In this document: positions 56,766 through 64,000 of the stretch, piece by piece
Numbering within the stretch: the stretch's first letter is position 1
Layout of the letters: each line of letters opens with the position of its first letter
Assembly (NCBI GenBank): GCA_024663395.1
Contig: JANFAH010000039.1
Location: 47,501 to 111,500, forward strand
From: Pisolithus tinctorius
Taxonomy: Eukaryota; Basidiomycota; Agaricomycetes; Boletales; Pisolithaceae
DNA length: 64,000 nt
Direction: 5' to 3'
Notes under the pieces: model-generated
Seen by the model: only the letters and a program-made list of their open reading frames with translations
The model's database searches: none
What the model was told of the DNA's origin: nothing
Made by a program: the position numbers and the translations under genes

Positions 56766-58137
56766 ATGATTACCTTCAATATCGCATCTTTCTTATTTTT
56801 TCTATTTCCCGTTTCTGTGTTGGCACATGGTTTCGTCGGGTCCGTCACTATCGACGGGACGACTTACCAGGGCAACATCCCCGGGGGTACAACGAACCCT
56901 AGTGTCATTCGACAGGTACTGATCCCTCCCTCCAAGTATCCCAAAATTGTCCTAAGGATAAGGGATCATTTCACCGGACTTGGTCACCCGATCTAACAAA
57001 TGCACCTTCGTCAGGTTTCGACTATCGATCCTGTTAAGGGTGCTACTAATCCGTCATTGAATTGCGGAATGAACGCCACAGAGGCTTCAGACGTCGCCAA
57101 TGCTAACCCCAGTAGCCAAATTCTCATTTATTGGGTCGGCGGCTCTACTGGTGATTCAAATGTGCGTCAGAAAACCGACTTTGTATCCACTCCTGCAAAT
57201 AATGCCTTCACGTAGTGGCCACACAACGTCGGACCTATTATGCATTACATGACCAAGTGTAGTGGCTCCTGTTCGTCTTATAATTCCACGAATGCCGAGT
57301 GGTTCAAGATCTCCGAGCTTGGACTCGAAACGAGCGACACTTGGTATCAAGCTAACCTGGGTTTGTAACATTCCTGTTCTTGCTGTCTATCGAGCCTCAT
57401 CTGTCTCCTTCACTGACTCCCAGACGTTAAGGAGCCTGCAAATGTTACCATACCTTCCAACATACAGCCTGGGGATTACTTACTACGCTCCGAAATCATC
57501 TCCCTTCAACTTGCGGTATCTGTCGGCGGTGCCGAGTTCTACCCCGCCTGTATCCAGTTGAGCATCGGAGGTTCAGGCACTGGTGCCCCGCAAAGCAGCG
57601 AGGTGTGTCGATTCCCAGGCTGCTACACCGATACGGAAGCCGGAATATACACACCCAATGTCAGTATCACCACCCAAATTCTACACGCGTGTACTGATGG
57701 AAACACAGATTTACAACCCTCCGATCAACTACACCTTCCCCGGTCCTCCTGTTGCCGCCTTTGTAAATGGAAGTTCTGGTTCTGGCTCTAGTTCCGGCTC
57801 TGGGACACCAAGTGCCGCAGCCACCACCTCACCGACACCTTCAGCGGGTACGTGCTTTTCCTTATTTCAGCCAGTTCTTGTGTTCCCCACTGCTCCCGTA
57901 TACCTTCCCTCATGCGACCTAATAGTACTCACTAACACATCTTCCGTATATGCGCCGTCCTCCACTCCTCCCTCGTCCATCTCCAATGCGGCACCAACTT
58001 TCCCATCCTCGTCTCCATCCACAGGAAGCCAGACGTGTAAGCTGGTTTCTCGCTCTAGCCCTACAGGAATAGTGGTGAAACGAGGTATGAACCTGAGAAC
58101 GCACAAACGTAGACCTGCTAGGCGGTGGCGTTACTGA
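56766..58137 (+). CDS. AA9 lytic polysaccharide monooxygenase
   Basis: A secreted copper enzyme that oxidatively cleaves cellulose or related glucans. Exons 56766-56915, 57015-57161, 57216-57360, 57424-57659 and 57709 onward join in frame. A 20-residue signal peptide (MITFNIASFLFFLFPVSVLA) is followed directly by His, HGFVGSVTIDG, the mature N-terminal copper ligand. The second ligand lies in WPHNVGPIMHYM and the axial Tyr in AEFYPACIQL. The usual LRHE and ALH histidines read LRSEIISLQ here, a departure from most AA9 enzymes. A Ser/Gly/Thr linker and a basic tail (KRRPARRW) follow; no CBM1 is seen. The last part either reads straight to TGA 58135-58137 or splices near 57849-58023. The TAG at 57213-57215 is the end of intron 2, not a stop. 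Confidence 0.88.
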
Positions 58138-59582
58138 ACGCTTTGGTGCCTTGTTCGCGGTACAATGATTTAGCACTGTGCTACCTTCCCGTGTCACCGG
58201 CGACTTGGGTGCAACACAGTCTGCACATGCTGTGGCGTCAGTCCTGTGATACAGATGTCTAACCGTCATTGCTTGCTGTGCAAGCTCAGAAGGCCCTTTG
58301 TGTCATGCAAAATTATCCTGCGGACAATTTTGTATATCAGCTATTCCACTCTCTGTCGTTAGCCAGACACACAGCCTCTCTGTGTCGTCGTCCAGAGGTC
58401 GTGGTCTTGTGCGCGGGTCGTGCCGCTCACTCCCTCGTGTTATTATGATTTATTTTACGCTGAGTCCCTCCAGCGGCAGGACAATACTGACAGTAACTCT
58501 TGACATGAGGTGACCCTACCTGTAATTCATCACCACACGTGACGTTCATCTCTATGCGGATCGCGGTAGGCATACAACAGGTTAACATGAAAGCCGGAAT
58601 GTTGGACAGTAAAGTGGCAAATACATATAGCCGCAGAAGTATGCTGACCGAAGGTAAGAGGGAAGGATTATCCGAGAAAGCATCGTGGTCCAGCTTGACC
58701 AGGATTGCAAAAGATGGCGTTTATGTAAGTAAAGTGCTTACAAGACGTATGTATACAGCAATGTCTCATCAGAGCTTTCAATCGCGCCTCCGCGACGGAA
58801 CGCTTCGCACATTGGGAATTTGGGGAGCCTCGACCAACGAGGAGATAGCTGTGATGCCTCGCAGAACTTCTCGAAGATATTCTGCCCCCCCGCAGCACAG
58901 ATGGAGGGATTTGTGTCACCACCAAGGCCTTTAGTGAGATAGAGCTCCATCTCCAACCCCATAGTAATGGGTGTTTGCCCAGTACTCGGGTTCATTACAG
59001 TGATGGTTTCAACATTATTACACACTTGCAAGAGAATTCCAAAGTAAAATAAGAAATATTTTTATAATTCAAATTACAAACGTGTTATAATTTTTTATTC
59101 TGAGTGGACTCATAAATTTTGTCGTCTAAGTCAGTTTATTCCGGCAAATTTGCAGGTGGCTGTGCCCACAGCCACTGCAAATAAAAAGTGAATATTAGGA
59201 GGATGTCTGAACTTCTTGATTATATAGAAATAACATTTTCTCCAGCGGTCAATAATCATCCTTTCACGCCAGGCGTTCAGGAAATACCAACCGAAAAGCG
59301 CCGTGCGGCCTGCACCGTGCAATACCAAATGCGATTCCGAAACAATTTGTTACATGCCCACTGGCTCGCCGAGCATTGCCCATCAGGATTGCGTACAAGC
59401 GTACGGATCTCCGCACTAGTGGAACAGGGGCAAGGGAAGCCTGTACTGTCGTTTAGAGTAGCACTTGAGTAGCACGGAGCATGACAAAAATGCCAAATAA
59501 CTTTCAACACCATGGCGGGAGATAAATACTCATATAGCCTCGAAACTGATACGTCTGACAGTAAGTCGAACTAGGTTATATC
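58138..59582. other. Intergenic, no supported gene
   Basis: Short frames on both strands (e.g. 59031-58738 minus) have no family resemblance I can name. An AT-rich patch lies at 59040-59130. Confidence 0.4.
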
Positions 59583-60562
59583 TTAGTCTAAATCGAACAG
59601 CAAAACCTCTGCCTTCCCTTGTCCTACATTCGTCACCTCGAGATCATGACTTTCATATACCAGGTATGCCCCATCGCCCTCCCTCAACTCTACCTTTGAA
59701 TCTTCAGCACTTGACTTTGAACCAATGCGGATTGCGTTCCCACCGGGCTTTCCTGAGTTGTACCCTGACGTCTGAATTAGATGGATGTACCCCTTCCTCG
59801 GTTGTCCTTGTCCTTTTTCCACGTGCCCATGCACGAGGGAAACTCCTGGATCAATCAAGGAGGCATGCATCCAGAGCTCGGAACGAATGGGTGCTGGTCC
59901 TTTATCCTCGCGACTGAGAGAGACTGATGAAGAATTATCAGGTGCGACGACGGTCACGAATCGGTTGTGTTTCTCTTCATCGGGAAAGTTTCTGGAAAGC
60001 AAATAGGTAAGTATAATCACCACCTGAGCTATTAAGCGTATTACCTGGTGAAATATGCGGGCTTTTTGTTTCCGTCTCCCGGACGAGCCAATGCCCAGAT
60101 CTGTAGGAAGTGTACCTCTTCTGGGCCGTGTGCCTTCTCAGAGTGCGAGATCCCTGTTCCAGCGGAGGTTGATTGTAGTGCGCCGCGAGACAGGACTTCC
60201 GTGTTTCCCATCGAATCTTGGCTACACGAAAAGTAGTTAATATCTATTAGGTGAATGGGAAGAGATAATCACTGTTCGAGTTGTCCGCCAACGACATAAG
60301 AGAAAATCTCGAAATGCTGATGGCTGTGCATACCGAATCCGGTGCCGGGCGCAACACGGTCCTCGTTAATAACACGGAGAGCACCATAAGAAGCATGTCT
60401 TGGATCGTGGTAGCTGAACGATAATAAGATCATGACGCAAATCGCAAAACAGCTTATTCACTTAGCAAAAGAAAAGGTGTGGAAGGTTTTGAGCCACCCA
60501 TGATCTGCGTGCCCCCTGTCTGTGCTCCAACGAGGGATTATCTGGATTGGATTGCCGGACAT
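59583..60562 (-). CDS. Pirin-family cupin, with an apparent one-base frameshift
   Basis: Exons (minus) 60562-60462, 60414-60273, 60221-60045 and 59991-59583 give about 275 residues. Start MSGNPIQIIPRWSTDRGHAD. The metal-site motifs are present: GFGMHSHQHFEIFSYV (two His) and GTGISHSEKAHGPEEVHFLQIW (His and Glu), then the C-terminal cupin half (NFPDEEKHNRFVTVV ... LREGDGAYLVYES). Pirins are iron-binding cupins that act as redox-sensitive transcription cofactors or quercetin dioxygenases. Within exon 2 the bases GAGGAACCGTG (60366-60356) hold one extra base relative to the expected NEDRVAPG frame. Either this copy is a young pseudogene or the base is a sequencing error, as everything else is intact. 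Confidence 0.85.
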
Positions 60563-61696
60563 GGCTGGCGAAGGTCTGTGGAAAGTCGAAACTGGATGAG
60601 CTGACAAGGTGCGTTCTAGTGATGTAGCACCGCTGATTTTTCGTGGGACCTCAGAAACGGCCGTGAGTCTTCGAGACAGCTCACAAAGACGATGGGGCGA
60701 AGTGCCAGCGAGGCGAACCTCGCTTTTGTACCCTCGCTCAAATCGCTGATGAAGCCAGCTTACTGAGGAATCAACAGGAGATTTCCGTTTTAGGTTGAGC
60801 AATACTCACGCATTCCCACGATTCGCTACTATGAGGTCATCAATTTTCATCACTCGTCCATTATGTAGACCTTTGGAGGAATGAGCATCGGTCAGCATCA
60901 CGGAGCTAGAAGAACCTTCTTGTATCGTCTGGGATCCTGGATTGCGCTCAGAGTCCGTCAGTTAAGCTAATTTTCAGGTGGTTATTCAAGCTTCAAGCAC
61001 CATGAAGTCCACCGTACGCGGGCAGCCCGTACCTTCTTTACACTTACGCCCGATGGACAGGTATAGTCATCTTATGCAGAATACACCTTCGAAAACAGAA
61101 GGGAAAGCCATCCCGTGTAAGTTGCAAACGTGGACCACCGTATCAGTGTAATCGTGCTCTCGAGAGCACCACCATCTTGCCTTGTGGCTCGCCTTCGCCA
61201 ACAATTTCTTTCTCGTATAGGCTATGGTAAGCAGTAAACTCTACAGCAGGGTCCAAATCGATAGACCAGAATTGATCAACACCCACATAAGCGCTTCTTG
61301 AGATGTAGCCAAATAATAACGTTGAATCACGCGTCCGAAATTACCAAAACTGAACCAGAAAGAGCGCATGCTGTGCTCCAGTTGCCTCCCACCCACCGTG
61401 CCCAATGCCCTTTCCCTTGTGACCTGTGCAGTTCCGGCATGCCACAATGTTTGTGTCACCATAGTACTTCTAGTAGTACATAAGTGTAGAGTCTGAGTGC
61501 AGACCTCAAAGGGCTTCAAGACCCGTAAAATAGCTACTATTAGTTGTACACTTGTGTAAGGATTCGGTCCGACGCTGTCGACCGTATGATTAGATGTTGG
61601 TTTCTTTTTGACGGATCTATGACTTTTCTCATTTATTCTCTGATCCTACTTAGCCCGTACAGATACTCTGACATATCTCGTGCCTAAGTCTCTACC
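60563..61696. other. Intergenic between pirin and element G4
   Basis: No supported coding region. A short minus-strand frame at about 60850-60808 (MKIDDLIVANRGNA before a GTGAGT donor) may be an upstream leader exon of the pirin gene. The 5' LTR of G4 must lie in the right part, but I could not delimit it. Confidence 0.4.
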
Positions 61697-61697
61697 C

Positions 61698-61704
61698 TAT
61701 AAAA
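61698..61704 (+). promoter_or_regulatory. TATA box, probable promoter of G4
   Basis: TATAAAA in the context CCCTATAAAATAGG, 268 bp before the Gag start; probably in the U3 part of the 5' LTR. Confidence 0.5.
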
Positions 61705-61971
61705 TAGGCCATGTATCGTACTGTACGGGGACTTCTTTTCTACCTCGAAATAAGACACTATTGTCTGGAAACCCGAGTAGACGAAGAATCCTTCTTGTTG
61801 TGCCGCCGTTAAAAGTTCTACACTTCTTATCGGCGTTACATATTTTTTTCCTGCAAAAATCAAGGTCTTACCTCGAACGCAATAACAAAAAAATCCAGAT
61901 ACCTTCTTGATCATTCGCAGAACTGATCCACTGTGAAGACAAGAGTAAGTATCATACACTCAATAAACAAA

Positions 61972-64000
61972 ATGGTTAATACCCGTGCCTCTACCCGCCG
62001 AGCTACGAGAGCTCGAGCATCATCATTACCTCCCAGTCCACTGACGGCTCAGCCTGGTGCTGACATCGTCGACAACTCCCCACTCCCGAAATTGACTCCA
62101 CTAGGAAGTCAATACTCCACCCCTATCGAAAGGCCCGTCGCGGATAACGTCCGGAGTTATAGCGACGTGGTAAGAACAGGCTCGAGGGATCCAAGCCCGA
62201 TGTCCAAAGAAGTGATCGCTAACGTCCCTGGCTCGAGAGTTAGCTCGCCAGTGGACCCAGGCTTGAGAGCTATCTCGCCAATGTACCTTGGCTTGAGAAA
62301 TACCTCGCCCACTCGGCCAGGCTTGAGAGCTGCCTCGCCGATGCGCCCTGAACTGAGGCCCGTCCCGCCAAGGCCTCCTGGCTTGAGAGTTAACTCGCCA
62401 GTAAACCCCGGTGATAAGGAAATCCCGGGAGCTGAAAACGCTCGCACCGTTAGAGTCTGGGTACTGACTCACGAAGTAAGTGAGATCCCACCCGTTCACG
62501 TCCGATGCGACTCTATCTTTCCTGCAAGCGAAGTAGATGTCGAGCAAGGTGATTGGACGGAAGTAGTGCGAAGACGATCGCGCGAACAACGCGCTCACAG
62601 TATGCTGAGGTCTGATCAGAGAGACATCGTCCGAAAGGCCGAAAGACGACTGACCCCGGAAGAATGGGACAGGATCCGAAGAAGATCGTTGTCCCTGACG
62701 AGGAATAACCTTGACACCCCCACGACGGAAGGCGATGAGCCACCGATCACCGAGAATCATAAAGGGAAGGGACCCGACCCAAGGAACTGGGGGGACTTGG
62801 ACCTTAGCGACGGGGAGATGGACCCAGAAGCGCAACGCGCTGCTCTCGCATCCTGGAACGTTGCGAATAAGCTAGCATATGAAGGGAATGACGACCCGCC
62901 TGGGCCCTCGCAAAAGGCCGTTAAGGAAGGTGTCGCGTTGAACGACGAATACGCTTCCCAGAACCTGGCTAACGATCGCCCCGAACGAACTTCAGAAAAG
63001 AAAAGATCAAAACAAAGGGTTAAGGATAGGAGAACTGTACCGAAGCCGCCCAAGGTTCTTCCCAATCCTGTGAAGGATATGGTCGATAGGGTTGTGCGTC
63101 AGGACCATAAACGGCACGAGCGACAAAAGACTCCGAAAGCTATGGAACCTGTGAAACAAATTAATCCCAAAAGTTACATCGGGTTAGCATTCAAACGACT
63201 CGAGAAGGACGAGAGACGCACCAGTAGGACAAAGAGGAAACATAAGTCCTCTCGTCGACGCGAATCATTCGATGATAGCGATTCCGACCGTAGTTCGAGT
63301 GACGATTCTGAAATCAGCTCCTCAAGTGACGACCCGAGCTCGGGTCCTAGCAGCTCGAGTGATGACGATTCGACTTCGAGCTCGGACGACACTTCGAGCA
63401 CATCTGGCAGCTCTTCAAGCTCCAGTATGTCCTCGGACGACTCTAGTAGGTCGCGAGAACATCGACGGCGAGGGCGGTCCAAGCGGCGAAGAAACCGTAG
63501 TCGCCGATCACATAAATTGAAGAAGAGATCCCGATCACGTCGGAAGACGACGCTAAAACCAATCCCACCCACGAAGTACGACGGGTCGGACAACCCTCAT
63601 GCGTTCCATCGTTTCGTAACAGAAGGGACTGCATATGTTGAAGATGGTCGTGTGGAGACTAAGAAGCGCGCGTTTATTTTGTCCCACTACCTAACGGGAA
63701 AGGCGCATGAGTTCTACGTGCGCGAAGTGTCTGGAGATCCCTACAAGTGGAGGTTATCGGATTTCTTTACGGAATTGTTTAACTACTGCTTCCCCATTGA
63801 CTTCCGAATGCGTCAGCGGGAGAAACTACAATCTTGCTATCAAAACTCTAAAACAGTAAAAAACTATTTGTATGAGCTCAATGAGATCTGGAACATGATC
63901 GGAGAGACCAATGAACGCACCAAAGTACATAAGTTCTGGTCAGGGCTACGAAAGGAGCTCCAACGCGATCTGTGGAAGGAAAAGTTGAACCCTGAGGTAT
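61972..64000 (+). CDS. gag: G4 Gag (Ty3/gypsy), runs off the window
   Basis: An open frame of 676 codons from ATG 61972 to the window end with no stop. The N-terminal third holds six copies of a 10-residue repeat of the type PGLRxxSPxx (about 62225-62410). Charged and Ser/Asp-rich segments follow (DDSDSDRSSS ...), then an Arg/Ser-rich stretch (RSRRSHKLKKRSRSRRK) and a capsid-like block: PPTKYDGSDNPHAFHRFVTE, AFILSHYLTGKAHEFYV, WRLSDFFTELFNYCFPIDFR. The last block is typical of Ty3/gypsy Gag proteins in Agaricomycetes. It is distinct from G1-G3, and the frame is undamaged, with no CpG-type stops, so this is likely a young element. Confidence 0.85.
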   Translation, partial: MVNTRASTRRATRARASSLPPSPLTAQPGADIVDNSPLPKLTPLGSQYSTPIERPVADNVRSYSDVVRTGSRDPSPMSKEVIANVPGSRVSSPVDPGLRAISPMYLGLRNTSPTRPGLRAASPMRPELRPVPPRPPGLRVNSPVNPGDKEIPGAENARTVRVWVLTHEVSEIPPVHVRCDSIFPASEVDVEQGDWTEVVRRRSREQRAHSMLRSDQRDIVRKAERRLTPEEWDRIRRRSLSLTRNNLDTPTTEGDEPPITENHKGKGPDPRNWGDLDLSDGEMDPEAQRAALASWNVANKLAYEGNDDPPGPSQKAVKEGVALNDEYASQNLANDRPERTSEKKRSKQRVKDRRTVPKPPKVLPNPVKDMVDRVVRQDHKRHERQKTPKAMEPVKQINPKSYIGLAFKRLEKDERRTSRTKRKHKSSRRRESFDDSDSDRSSSDDSEISSSSDDPSSGPSSSSDDDSTSSSDDTSSTSGSSSSSSMSSDDSSRSREHRRRGRSKRRRNRSRRSHKLKKRSRSRRKTTLKPIPPTKYDGSDNPHAFHRFVTEGTAYVEDGRVETKKRAFILSHYLTGKAHEFYVREVSGDPYKWRLSDFFTELFNYCFPIDFRMRQREKLQSCYQNSKTVKNYLYELNEIWNMIGETNERTKVHKFWSGLRKELQRDLWKEKLNPEV

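Noticed and set aside
57213..57215. Premature TAG in the LPMO gene
   Set aside because: It is the AG end of an intron (GTGCGT ... ACGTAG) after which WPHNVGP continues in frame.
61545..61960. 5' LTR of G4
   Set aside because: A TATA box supports an LTR in this area, but neither TG/CA ends nor a primer-binding site could be fixed and the 3' LTR is outside the window.

Overview
The window looks like nuclear DNA of a basidiomycete fungus, most likely an Agaricomycete. Introns are dense, short (about 48-100 bp) and mostly GT-AG. There are Ty3/gypsy chromoviruses with chromodomains, an AA9 lytic polysaccharide monooxygenase, a pirin and several large lineage-specific proteins. No bacterial operon, rRNA, tRNA or CRISPR array was seen.

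Layout. 1-4.5 kb: simple repeats and no convincing gene. 4.6-14.1 kb (minus): two long multi-exon genes of unknown function, now decayed; the second carries a ParB-like motif. 14.9-29.1 kb: a local family of unknown genes (family X: one intact short member, one intact divergent member, two members each broken by a single stop codon, and one fragment). This cluster is interrupted by a 153-bp satellite, and a 5.8-kb chromovirus (G1) sits inside that satellite. 29.4-30.7 kb: a second array of the same satellite. 30.7-37.1 kb: two divergent genes, a BAH-PHD protein (minus) and a giant protein with an Ulp1-like cysteine peptidase (plus). 38.1-45.8 kb: a second copy of the 5' part of the ParB-like pseudogene, split by a 5.8-kb chromovirus (G2). 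45.8-49.6 kb: a third ParB-like gene (plus), carrying a solo LTR in exon 5 and a near-identical palindrome in six of its seven introns. 49.9-50.7 kb: a minisatellite. 50.7-53.3 kb: a 5'-truncated chromovirus (G3). 53.9-61 kb: an ordinary gene region with an RVxF-motif protein, an AA9 LPMO and a pirin. 62 kb to the end: a Gag of another Ty3 element (G4) that runs off the window.

Three themes connect the parts. First, decay is dominated by CpG transitions. LTR pairs differ almost only at CpG sites, in-frame stops are mostly TGA where Arg (CGA) is expected, and a catalytic Asp in G2 reverse transcriptase appears lost the same way. This implies cytosine methylation followed by deamination. Second, both G1 and G2 have a 10-11 nt site just inside the 5' LTR that is complementary to the predicted 5' end of their own transcript, as in self-priming Tf1-type elements. 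Third, introns of the accessory genes hold short palindromes; in one gene the palindrome supplies the likely branch point (TACTAA) at a fixed distance from the 3' splice site.

Exon borders were inferred by eye from splice motifs, frame continuity and paralogue comparison. No database search was possible.
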